A DNA stretch of 9,709 nucleotides, taken from positions 1-9,709 of the forward strand of contig JAIRXV010000055.1 of NCBI GenBank assembly GCA_031268115.1, written 5' to 3'. The translations under genes were made by a program, and so were the position numbers. This DNA is from Bifidobacteriaceae bacterium. GTDB lineage: Bacteria; Actinomycetota; Actinomycetes; Actinomycetales; WQXJ01. Under the pieces are notes generated by a model. It searched no databases. It had not been told where the DNA came from and saw only the letters and a program-made list of their open reading frames with translations. This document shows positions 1 through 5,883 of this stretch, in pieces. Numbering within the stretch: position 1 is the first letter of the stretch; each line of letters opens with the position of its first letter.

Positions 1-606
1 GCGGTCGATCGACTGGGGAAGCGCCTGCATGTTCGCGGCGACCCCTTCGGCGATGAGCGGCGCATGCGTGACAGACAGCTGTAGCTGGTTGGCCACGATG
101 GGCTGGTTGAGCGAGCGGCGCAGCAGTTCCATCTGCCCCACCGTGTGGTTCGAGACCCCGAAGTGACGGACCTTTCCCTGCGAGTGCAACCGGTCGAAAG
201 CCGCCGCCACCTCATCCGGTTCCACCAGTGCGTCGGGCCGGTGCAGGAGGTAGACATCGATGTAGTCCGTGTTCAGCGCCTTGAGCGATCCGTCCACGGC
301 CTCCAGCAGGTGCTTGGCTGAGAAATCGAAGTAGGGGCCGTCGTCGCGCACGATCCCGCCCTTTGTTTGGATGTAGATCTCGGCGCGCTGCGCGGCGGTC
401 AGGTGCAGGGCCTCGGCCAGGCGGCGTTCGGCCAGGTGATCTTGCGATCCGTAGACATCCGCCGTGTCGAAGAAGTTCACGCCGGCGTCGCGGCCGGCCT
501 TGACCATGGCCCGGATCTGTGCGTCGTCCAGCGGTTCGATCCGCATCAGGCCGACGATGACGTTCGACGCCACGACGTCCGTGCCAGTTAGTGCAATCGT
601 TTTCAT
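1..606 (-). CDS. Aldo/keto reductase, YdhF-like (3' end outside window)
   Basis: Predicted cytoplasmic NADPH-dependent oxidoreductase of the aldo/keto reductase superfamily; the substrate cannot be told from sequence. The frame is open for 202 codons from the ATG at 606 to the window edge with no stop, so the C-terminal part is missing. The catalytic tetrad of the family is visible: Asp47 in NFFDTADVYG, Tyr52, Lys82 in QTKGG and His122 in LLHRPD. The stretch LHRPDALVEPDEVAAAFDRL followed by HSQGKVRHFGVSNHT closely resembles the E. coli YdhF branch as I remember it. An AGG sits 7 bases before the ATG (after GGAAGT), a modest ribosome binding site. It lies 225 bases downstream of argG on the same strand, with hairpins between them, so it is probably a separate transcription unit not involved in arginine synthesis. 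Family assignment is firm, subfamily likely, physiological role unknown. Confidence 0.9.
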   Translation of the reverse strand, partial: MKTIALTGTDVVASNVIVGLMRIEPLDDAQIRAMVKAGRDAGVNFFDTADVYGSQDHLAERRLAEALHLTAAQRAEIYIQTKGGIVRDDGPYFDFSAKHLLEAVDGSLKALNTDYIDVYLLHRPDALVEPDEVAAAFDRLHSQGKVRHFGVSNHTVGQMELLRRSLNQPIVANQLQLSVTHAPLIAEGVAANMQALPQSIDR

Positions 607-704
607 TGTGTTGCCTACTTCCGTTCTCGCGTGTGTTGCCGATGTGGGCGCGCCGCCCCGGCACGGACGATGGCGTCCCCACCCTCTTCGCGGCGCAACA
701 ACCA

Positions 705-710
705 ATTATG
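705..710 (-). promoter_or_regulatory. Possible -10 element for the aldo/keto reductase
   Basis: The minus strand reads CATAAT here, about 94 bases before the reductase ATG, in the only A/T-rich spot of the gap. I see no convincing -35 hexamer 16-18 bases upstream, so this is a weak guess based on a single box. Confidence 0.2.
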
Positions 711-730
711 CCGTCCGGCGATGGGCCGGG

Positions 731-778
731 ACGCCTCAGCCGGTCCGGCGCGTTCGCGGCCTGACAAGACCGAGGCGT
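731..778 (-). terminator. Long interrupted hairpin downstream of argG
   Basis: On the minus strand, bases 778-773 (ACGCCT) pair with 736-731 (AGGCGT), and 772-768 (CGGTC) pair with 745-741 (GACCG). That is 11 base pairs interrupted by a 4-base bulge (740-737), with a 22-base loop. No T-run follows. It lies about 55 bases after the argG stop and may end the arg transcript as a U-less, actinobacterial-style terminator or protect its 3' end. The pairing is seen; the function is inferred. Confidence 0.35.
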
Positions 779-805
779 AGCCGAGTTTCGCGTCCCGGGC
801 GGCAG
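757..805 (-). repeat. Duplicated sequence, intergenic copy (copy A)
   Basis: This stretch is nearly repeated at 828-875: bases 781-805 are identical to 851-875 (25 of 25), and the adjoining part matches with six substitutions and one single-base gap. The spacing of the identical blocks is exactly 70 bases. Read on the minus strand in one frame this copy encodes AARDAKLGYASVLSG, against AARDAKLGRAPVL at the end of ArgG. The left half of this copy also forms one arm of the 731-778 hairpin. Confidence 0.85.
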
Positions 806-809
806 ATCG

Positions 810-828
810 GTGGCCGGAGGAAGGCCAC
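810..828 (-). terminator. Small hairpin immediately after the argG stop codon
   Basis: On the minus strand GTGGCC (828-823) and GGCCAC (815-810) form a perfect 6-bp stem with a 7-base loop, TTCCTCC. It begins three bases after the argG TAG and lies between the two copies of the duplicated sequence. No T-run follows, so it is a candidate terminator or 3'-end stabiliser rather than a canonical intrinsic terminator. Confidence 0.3.
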
Positions 829-875
829 GGCCTACAAGACCGGCGCGCGGCCGAGTTTCGCGTCCCGGGCGGCAG
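828..875 (-). repeat. Duplicated sequence, argG 3'-end copy (copy B)
   Basis: This is the second copy of the sequence at 757-805. It supplies the last 13 or so codons and the stop codon of argG, so the ArgG C-terminus (AARDAKLGRAPVL) is encoded by the repeat. Either the argG tail was duplicated into the gap or a repeat element is shared by both places. Confidence 0.85.
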
Positions 876-2046
876 CGAGTTTGGACTGCATGCCGTACAG
901 CTCGATGAAGCCCCGGGCTTGGGACTGGTCGAAGGTGTCGCCCTCGTCGTAGGTGGCAAGGTTGAAGTCGTAGAGGCTGGCCTCGGACCGCCTTCCCGTC
1001 ACCACGGCCCGCCCGCCGTGGAGGGTTATGCGCACTTCCCCCTCCACGAACACCTGGGTCGAAGCGATGAAAGCGTCCAGAGCCCGCTTCAGCGGGGAGA
1101 ACCACATGCCGTCGTAGACCAATTCGGTCCAGCGCTGCCCCACGGTGCGCTTGAACCGGGCCAATTCGCGCTCAACGGTCACGTTTTCGAGTTCCGCGTG
1201 GGCGGCTATCAGGGCGACGGCACCCGGCGCCTCGTAAACCTCGCGCGATTTGATGCCTACCAGGCGGTCCTCCACGATGTCGATTCGCCCGATGCCCTGT
1301 GCGCCGGCGCGCCGGTTCATCTCTTGAATGGCCTGAAGCGGCGTGACCGCCCGGCCGTCGATCTCAACTGGGACTCCGCCAGCGAACCTAATGACCGCCT
1401 CATCCTCGATTGGCGGGAAGCCCGGATCGTCGGTGTATGTGTAGACGTCTTTCGTAGGGCCGTTCCAAATATCCTCGAGGAACCCGGTCTCCACGGCCCG
1501 ACCCCACACGTTTTGGTCGATGGAAAACGGTGAGGACTTGGTGGTCTCGATCGGCAGCGAGCGCCGTTCGGCGTACTCGATGGCGGCCGCCCGAGTCAAA
1601 GCCAAATCGCGCACCGGCGCGAGGCATTTCAGGTCCGGCGCAAGAGACGTAATAGAGACTTCGAATCGGACCTGGTCGTTGCCTTTCCCAGTGCAGCCGT
1701 GCGCCACCGTATCCGCCTCGAATTGACGGGCGGCCCGCACCAGATGCTTCACGATGACCGGCCGAGACAACGCGCTGACCAGCGGGTACCGGTCCATGTA
1801 GAGGGCGTTCGCCGCTAAGGCGGGCATGCAGTATTCGGTGGCGAACTCCTCGCGGGCGTCGGCCACGTAGGCCTCGACGGCCCCGCACGCCAGCGCGCGT
1901 TGGCGGATCGTCTCCAAGTTCTCACCGCCCTGGCCTACGTCCACGGCAACGGCGATCACCTCCGCGCCGGTGGCCTCACCGATCCATCCAATGCCCACGG
2001 ACGTGTCCAGTCCGCCCGAATAGGCCAGTACAACGCGTTCAGCCAT
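832..2046 (-). CDS. argG: Argininosuccinate synthase
   Basis: Joins citrulline and aspartate, using ATP, to give argininosuccinate, the penultimate step of arginine synthesis; cytoplasmic. The 404-residue product is about full family length. The N-type ATP pyrophosphatase P-loop AYSGGLDTS is at residues 8-16, the citrulline/aspartate-binding stretch GCTGKGND at 117-124, followed by RFE and then KSSPFSIDQNVWGR around 170-183. The start at the ATG at 2046 is fixed by AAGGAG seven bases upstream; the frame stays open further upstream but only inside argR. The start lies 8 bases inside argR, suggesting translational coupling. The last residues, about 392-404, lie in a sequence repeated 70 bases downstream, so the extreme C-terminus may be a recent extension. 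It is the last gene of the arg operon; argH does not follow it. Confidence 0.97.
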   Translation of the reverse strand: MAERVVLAYSGGLDTSVGIGWIGEATGAEVIAVAVDVGQGGENLETIRQRALACGAVEAYVADAREEFATEYCMPALAANALYMDRYPLVSALSRPVIVKHLVRAARQFEADTVAHGCTGKGNDQVRFEVSITSLAPDLKCLAPVRDLALTRAAAIEYAERRSLPIETTKSSPFSIDQNVWGRAVETGFLEDIWNGPTKDVYTYTDDPGFPPIEDEAVIRFAGGVPVEIDGRAVTPLQAIQEMNRRAGAQGIGRIDIVEDRLVGIKSREVYEAPGAVALIAAHAELENVTVERELARFKRTVGQRWTELVYDGMWFSPLKRALDAFIASTQVFVEGEVRITLHGGRAVVTGRRSEASLYDFNLATYDEGDTFDQSQARGFIELYGMQSKLAAARDAKLGRAPVL

Positions 2047-2629
2047 GATGATTCTCCTTGTGTGAGGTTTGGATTGGCGGGTTCGGAGTTTGAGGCGTGG
2101 TGGCCGGCGGGGTGCCCGAGGCGAGTTCCAGGAACCGCTCCGCCACCTCCGCCCCACCGTCTGGTTCGCGAGTGACCGCCATGATGGTGTCGTCGCCCGC
2201 GATGGTGCCGATGACGCTGGGCAGCACCGAGTGATCGATGGCGCTCGCCAGAAAGTGGGCGGCACCCGGCGGTGTGCGCAGGATGATGATGTTGCCGGAG
2301 GCCTCGGCCGTGACCAACAGTTCCCCCGCGAGGCGGGCCAGCCTGGTGGCCAGCATCTCCCGATCTTCGATCGGCCTCAGCGACCGCTCGCCTCCCTCCT
2401 TCGGCACCGTGTAAACCCAGGAACCGTCCGCCAAACGCACCTTTTCGGCGCGCAGCTCCGTCAGGTCTCGCGACAGCGTTGCTTGGGTGACCTGCACACC
2501 GTCTCCCGCGAGGTGCCCCGCCAACTCCTGCTGGGAACGGATCGCTTGGCGCCCAAGCAGTGCCCGAATCAGTGCGTGGCGGGCGGCCTTGGTCCCGGGC
2601 ACAAGCGGTGGGGCGGGGTGGGCCGTCAT
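2039..2629 (-). CDS. argR: Arginine repressor ArgR
   Basis: Arginine-responsive DNA-binding regulator; family members are hexamers that bind ARG boxes and repress biosynthetic arg genes. The N-terminal winged helix-turn-helix spans about residues 15-75, with the recognition motif VTQATLSRDL at 47-56. The C-terminal arginine-binding and oligomerisation domain holds RTPPGAAHFLASAID (118-132) and GTIAGDDTI (141-149), whose Asp-Asp pair contacts arginine in characterised homologues. AAAGGAG six bases before the ATG at 2629 fixes the start. At 196 residues it is longer than the roughly 150-170 usual for the family; the excess is a Pro/Thr-rich tail from about 170 that overlaps the argG ribosome binding site and start. 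Location between argF and argG is the usual actinobacterial order and allows autoregulation. Confidence 0.96.
   Translation of the reverse strand: MTAHPAPPLVPGTKAARHALIRALLGRQAIRSQQELAGHLAGDGVQVTQATLSRDLTELRAEKVRLADGSWVYTVPKEGGERSLRPIEDREMLATRLARLAGELLVTAEASGNIIILRTPPGAAHFLASAIDHSVLPSVIGTIAGDDTIMAVTREPDGGAEVAERFLELASGTPPATTPQTPNPPIQTSHKENHHG
2054..2059 (-). promoter_or_regulatory. Shine-Dalgarno of argG, inside the argR coding sequence
   Basis: AAGGAG on the minus strand, seven bases before the argG ATG. It is embedded in the codons for the ArgR C-terminal tail (SHKENHHG) and settles the argG start at 2046 rather than an upstream in-frame codon. Confidence 0.85.
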
Positions 2630-2635
2630 CGTCCG

Positions 2636-2642
2636 CTCCTTT
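2636..2642 (-). promoter_or_regulatory. Shine-Dalgarno of argR
   Basis: AAAGGAG on the minus strand, six bases before the ATG at 2629, inside the 37-base gap after argF. I see no promoter-like pair of hexamers in this gap, so argR is most likely read from the operon transcript. Confidence 0.8.
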
Positions 2643-2666
2643 GGAGGTGAACCAGGCAGGATCGGT

Positions 2667-3599
2667 TCACGATTGCTCCAGCAACCACGCGATCAAGGCC
2701 TTCTGAGCGTGCAAGCGATTCTCGGCCTCGTCCCAAACACGGGTGGCGGGCCCGTCGATGACTTCGGGCGCGACCTCGTGGCCCCTGTAGGCCGGAAGGC
2801 AGTGCAGGAAGATGGCGCCCGGGCCGGCCCGGCTCATCAAATCCTGCGTCACTCGGTAGGGCGCGAAGGGCGTCGAGCGCTCGGAAGCCTCACCCTCCAT
2901 GCCCATCGACACCCAGGTGTCGGTCGCGACCGCATCCGCTCCGGCGATTGCCGCAAGCGGATCCGCGGTGACCTCGACCACTCCCCCGTTTTCCAACGCC
3001 AACTCGTGGGCGGCGGCGACAATCGAGGGGTCCGGCTGGTGCGAAGGGGGCGTCGCGATGGCCACTGACATTCCGGCCAGCGCGCCACCCAACATGTAGG
3101 ACTGGGCCATGTTGTTGGCGCCGTCGCCGAAATATGCGAGTTTCGTGCCGGGCAACGCGCCGATCCCGCCGCGTTCCTCCGCCACGGTCATTAGATCGGC
3201 CAGCACCTGACACGGATGGAAACTGTCCGTCAGGGCGTTGATCACGGGCACCCGCGACACCGCCGCCATGCGCTCCACGTTGGACTGCCCAAACGTCCGC
3301 CAGACGATGGCGGCGCATTGGCGGTCCAGGACACGAGCCGTATCCTCGATGCTTTCCCCACGGCCCGCTTGCGACGCTGACGCGTCGATGATCAGCGGAT
3401 ATCCACCCATTTCCGCGACCCCGACCGCGAATGAGACCCGAGTGCGGGTCGAGTGTTTGTCGAACAGGATCGCCACTGTCCGCGGTCCTTCCAGGGGCCT
3501 CAAGCTCAGGCGGTCCCGCTTGGCTGCCAGCGCGAGGGCAAGGACTTCGCGTTGCTCAAGGTTTGTCAGATCGTCGTCGCGCAGAAAATGTCGGGTCAC
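2667..3599 (-). CDS. argF: Ornithine carbamoyltransferase
   Basis: Transfers the carbamoyl group of carbamoyl phosphate to ornithine, giving citrulline; cytoplasmic, normally a trimer. The 310-residue product is normal length. Carbamoyl-phosphate motif STRTR is at 50-54, FHPCQVLADL at 127-136, the ornithine-loop motif DTWVSMGME at 227-235 and the catalytic HCLP at 266-269, followed by the usual DEAENRLHAQKA near the C-terminus. The start is a GTG at 3599, chosen because GAAAGGA stands seven bases before it and the product begins at the normal family position (TRHFLRDDDLT). It follows argD by 23 bases and precedes argR by 37, so it is an internal operon gene. All key residues that I can check are present. 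The biosynthetic rather than catabolic role follows from its neighbours. Confidence 0.97.
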   Translation of the reverse strand: MTRHFLRDDDLTNLEQREVLALALAAKRDRLSLRPLEGPRTVAILFDKHSTRTRVSFAVGVAEMGGYPLIIDASASQAGRGESIEDTARVLDRQCAAIVWRTFGQSNVERMAAVSRVPVINALTDSFHPCQVLADLMTVAEERGGIGALPGTKLAYFGDGANNMAQSYMLGGALAGMSVAIATPPSHQPDPSIVAAAHELALENGGVVEVTADPLAAIAGADAVATDTWVSMGMEGEASERSTPFAPYRVTQDLMSRAGPGAIFLHCLPAYRGHEVAPEVIDGPATRVWDEAENRLHAQKALIAWLLEQS

Positions 3600-3606
3600 G
3601 GGAACA

Positions 3607-3613
3607 TCCTTTC
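3607..3613 (-). promoter_or_regulatory. Shine-Dalgarno deciding the GTG start of argF
   Basis: GAAAGGA on the minus strand, seven bases before the GTG at 3597-3599. A nearby ATG at 3607-3605 is in another frame and meets TGA after three codons, so the GTG is the real start. Confidence 0.75.
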
Positions 3614-3622
3614 AGTAGGGGC

Positions 3623-4834
3623 CTAGGCACTCGTGGCCGAATCGAACAGCGCGGGTAGCGCTTCGACGAACCCGGCCGCTTGGTCCGGGGTCAGGATTAG
3701 CGGAGGGGCCAAACGGATCGCATCCGGGGCGACCGCGTTGACGATGAACCCGGCTTTCAACGCTGCGGTCGCGACCCGCGGCGCCACCGGCCGCGCCAAG
3801 ACGATGGCCCGCAGCGAGCCGGCACCCCTGGTACCGGCGACAAGTGGGTGGTCTAGCGCTCCGACATCGGCCATCAGTCGATCCATCACGGCGGCGGACC
3901 GCGCGATCAGACCTTCAGACTCAATGATCCGCAGGGTTGCCAACGCAGCGGCCGCCGCGGGCGGGTTCCCGCCGAACGTGGTGCCGTGATCGCCGGCGCC
4001 GAGCAGGCCAGCGGCACGCTCGGACAACGCGAGGGTCGCACCGATCGGGAACCCCGCCCCCAAACCCTTGGCGAGGGTTACGACATCGGGCACCACCGGC
4101 CCTTGGACCAGCGCCGGGTTGCGGTGCGCGAACCAAGTTCCGGTCCGGCCGATGCCGGTCTGAACCTCGTCCACAATGAGAAGCGCCCCAACGCCATCGG
4201 CCAACTCCCGCGCCCGTTCCAGGTAGCCCGGTGGCAGCGGCTTCACGCCGCCTTCTCCTTGCACCACTTCCAGGACGATGGCGCCGACCCCGGCATCGAC
4301 GGCACTCACCAATGCGTCCACATTCCCGAAGGGCAGGAACTCAACTTCTCCCGGTAACGGCTCGAAGGGTTTGCGATACACCTCTTTACTGGTCAGGGCT
4401 AAGGCCCCGAGGGTCCGGCCGTGAAACGACCCCTCCGCCGCGAGTAGGCGCGGCCGGCCGGTGCGCAGCGCCATTTTGACGGCCGCTTCCATCGCCTCGG
4501 TGCCCGAGTTGGATAGGAAGACCCGGCCGTGGGTGTCCGCGTTAGCGAGGGCTAGGAGTTTCTCTGCCAGTTCCACTTGGGGAGGTGAAGCAAAAAAGTT
4601 GGATACGTGGCCGAGTGTCGCCAATTGGTTGGCCACGGCTTCAACCCAAGCTGGATGAGCGTGACCGAGCGCGTTGACGGCGATTCCGGAGAAAAGATCC
4701 AAATAGCGCCTGCCGTCCGCGTCCCACACCCAACAACCTCGGCCCTCGACCAGGGTCGCCAACGGTGCGAAGACTCCCAGCATCGACGCCGCGTAGCGCT
4801 GGGACCACTGCGAATTGGACTGTTCTCGACTCAT
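3623..4834 (-). CDS. argD: Acetylornithine aminotransferase
   Basis: PLP-dependent class III aminotransferase that converts N-acetylglutamate semialdehyde and glutamate to N-acetylornithine and 2-oxoglutarate; homologues can also serve lysine synthesis. The 403-residue product is standard length. Visible landmarks are NSGTEAMEAAVKMA (109-122), GSFHGRTLGALA (135-146) for cofactor binding, DEVQTGIGRTG (222-232) with the PLP-ring Asp, TLAKGLGAGFPIGA (253-266) with the Schiff-base Lys256, and TTFGGN (285-290). The ATG at 4834 overlaps the argB stop in an ATGA arrangement and has AGGAAGG seven bases upstream, so longer in-frame starts within argB are unnecessary. In the GGNP segment the sequence runs PPAAAAAL where I would expect a Cys near VACAAAL, a minor change. 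Fourth gene of the operon. Confidence 0.96.
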   Translation of the reverse strand: MSREQSNSQWSQRYAASMLGVFAPLATLVEGRGCWVWDADGRRYLDLFSGIAVNALGHAHPAWVEAVANQLATLGHVSNFFASPPQVELAEKLLALANADTHGRVFLSNSGTEAMEAAVKMALRTGRPRLLAAEGSFHGRTLGALALTSKEVYRKPFEPLPGEVEFLPFGNVDALVSAVDAGVGAIVLEVVQGEGGVKPLPPGYLERARELADGVGALLIVDEVQTGIGRTGTWFAHRNPALVQGPVVPDVVTLAKGLGAGFPIGATLALSERAAGLLGAGDHGTTFGGNPPAAAAALATLRIIESEGLIARSAAVMDRLMADVGALDHPLVAGTRGAGSLRAIVLARPVAPRVATAALKAGFIVNAVAPDAIRLAPPLILTPDQAAGFVEALPALFDSATSA

Positions 4835-5883
4835 TGGCTGACCTTCCTGTCGCTGCGGTTGACCACCATGGTTCCCACTCCGGAATCGGTGAAAACTTCC
4901 ATCAAGATGCTGTGAGCCACGCGGCCGTCGATCACGTGAGCTTCGGGAACCCCGCCGCGCACCGCCCGCAAGCACGCGTCCATCTTGGGCCGCATCCCGG
5001 CGTCGATACTCGGGAGCAGCGCCTCCAATTCTCCGGAGCAGATAGCGCTGATCAGCGAGTTCCGATCGGGCCAGTGGCGGTAGAGACCCTCAACGTCCGT
5101 GAGGATTACGAGTTTGGCGGCCCCTAAGGCCACTGCCAGTGCGGCGGCGGCGGTATCCGCGTTGACGTTGTAGACCTGCGTTGGGTCGTCGATGTCTGGG
5201 GCGATGGTGCTGACCACTGGAATGCGGCCGGCCTGCAGAAGGTCCGTGACGGCGCCGGTGTTGACCGACACCACCTCGCCCACCAAACCCACATCCACTG
5301 GTTCGCCGTCTACGGTGGGCGCGTGGCGGCGGGCCTGAAGGAGTGCCCCATCCTCCCCCGTTAAGCCCACGGCGAACGGTCCGTAGGCGTTGAGCAAACC
5401 CACCAATTCGCGCCCGACATGCCCGGCTAGGACCATCCTGACCACATCCATCGTCTCGGGTGTCGTGACCCGAAGCCCGGTGCGGAACTCGGCCCGAATC
5501 CCGAGGCGGGCCAGCATCGCGCTGATCTGCGGACCGCCGCCATGGACGATAACCGGACGCAGCCCAACCTGCCGCAAGAACACCATGTCCTTGGCAAAGG
5601 CCGCCTTGAGGGCGTCATCGACCATGGCGTTGCCGCCGTACTTGATGACAACAAGGGCACCTTCGAACTCCTGAAGCCATGGCAGCGCCTCAAGCAGCAC
5701 GCCGGCCTTGCGTGCGGGAGAAATGTCGTAGGCCCGTGGTGGGGTTAGGCCATGGATGGACGGGTCTGGCGGCGCGGGCGGTGCCGCACCGTTAAGTGGC
5801 GTGGGCGGACCGTTGAGTGGCGGGGGCGGACCCGGCGGCACGGGCCCGGTTGGGTTGCTCGAATTGGGAGGGGAGGTGGTCAT
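4831..5883 (-). CDS. argB: Acetylglutamate kinase with proline-rich N-terminal extension
   Basis: Phosphorylates N-acetylglutamate, the second step of ornithine synthesis and usually the arginine-feedback point of the pathway. The kinase core is complete: VVIKYGGNAM (78-87) for ATP, VIVHGGGPQI (111-120) for the substrate, TGLRVT (135-140), YNVNADTAA (238-246), and LTDVEGLY (261-268). Family alignment begins around residue 53 (DISPARKAGVLLEALPWL). The preceding ~50 residues are a Pro/Gly/Asn-rich low-complexity tail, so the product is 350 residues against about 300 usually. The start at 5883 overlaps the argJ stop as ATGA; I see no good Shine-Dalgarno close by and no in-frame ATG nearer the core, so coupling to argJ translation is likely. 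The function is firm; the true N-terminus is less certain. Confidence 0.95.
   Translation of the reverse strand: MTTSPPNSSNPTGPVPPGPPPPLNGPPTPLNGAAPPAPPDPSIHGLTPPRAYDISPARKAGVLLEALPWLQEFEGALVVIKYGGNAMVDDALKAAFAKDMVFLRQVGLRPVIVHGGGPQISAMLARLGIRAEFRTGLRVTTPETMDVVRMVLAGHVGRELVGLLNAYGPFAVGLTGEDGALLQARRHAPTVDGEPVDVGLVGEVVSVNTGAVTDLLQAGRIPVVSTIAPDIDDPTQVYNVNADTAAAALAVALGAAKLVILTDVEGLYRHWPDRNSLISAICSGELEALLPSIDAGMRPKMDACLRAVRGGVPEAHVIDGRVAHSILMEVFTDSGVGTMVVNRSDRKVSQ
4842..4848 (-). promoter_or_regulatory. Shine-Dalgarno deciding the argD start
   Basis: AGGAAGG on the minus strand, inside the argB 3' end and seven bases before the argD ATG at 4834. It selects this ATG over in-frame codons further upstream. 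Confidence 0.8.
5789..5830 (-). repeat. 21-bp tandem repeat (two copies) in the argB extension
   Basis: Copy one is 5789-5809 and copy two 5810-5830; they differ at two positions. Being 21 bases, the repeat adds seven codons without changing frame and gives two PLNG units within the proline-rich ArgB N-terminus. Confidence 0.85.

Noticed and set aside
607..831. A small protein gene in the argG-reductase gap (frame reading RDAKLGYASVLSGRERAG)
   Set aside because: It has no start codon with a ribosome binding site in the gap and owes its apparent protein similarity to the duplicated argG tail.
212..1105. A 297-codon minus-strand open frame spanning the argG end, the gap and the reductase start
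   Set aside because: It overlaps two genes with clear family motifs in other frames and its product is Arg/Pro/Gly-rich without motifs. The gap part only mirrors the repeat.
832..2265. Longer argG (477 codons) with start at 2265
   Set aside because: The extra residues come from the argR coding sequence read in another frame. AAGGAG at 2054-2059 and family alignment place the start at 2046.
3131..3158. Resemblance between an argF stretch and the argG-end repeat (both contain GAGTTTCG followed by CCGGGC-like bases)
   Set aside because: This part of argF encodes the conserved LPGTKLAYFGDG segment, so the likeness is explained by coding constraint and is too short to count as a third copy.
3623..4975. 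Longer argD (450 codons) with start at 4975
   Set aside because: The extension is argB sequence out of frame and Arg/Ser-rich. The ATG at 4834 with AGGAAGG upstream is preferred.
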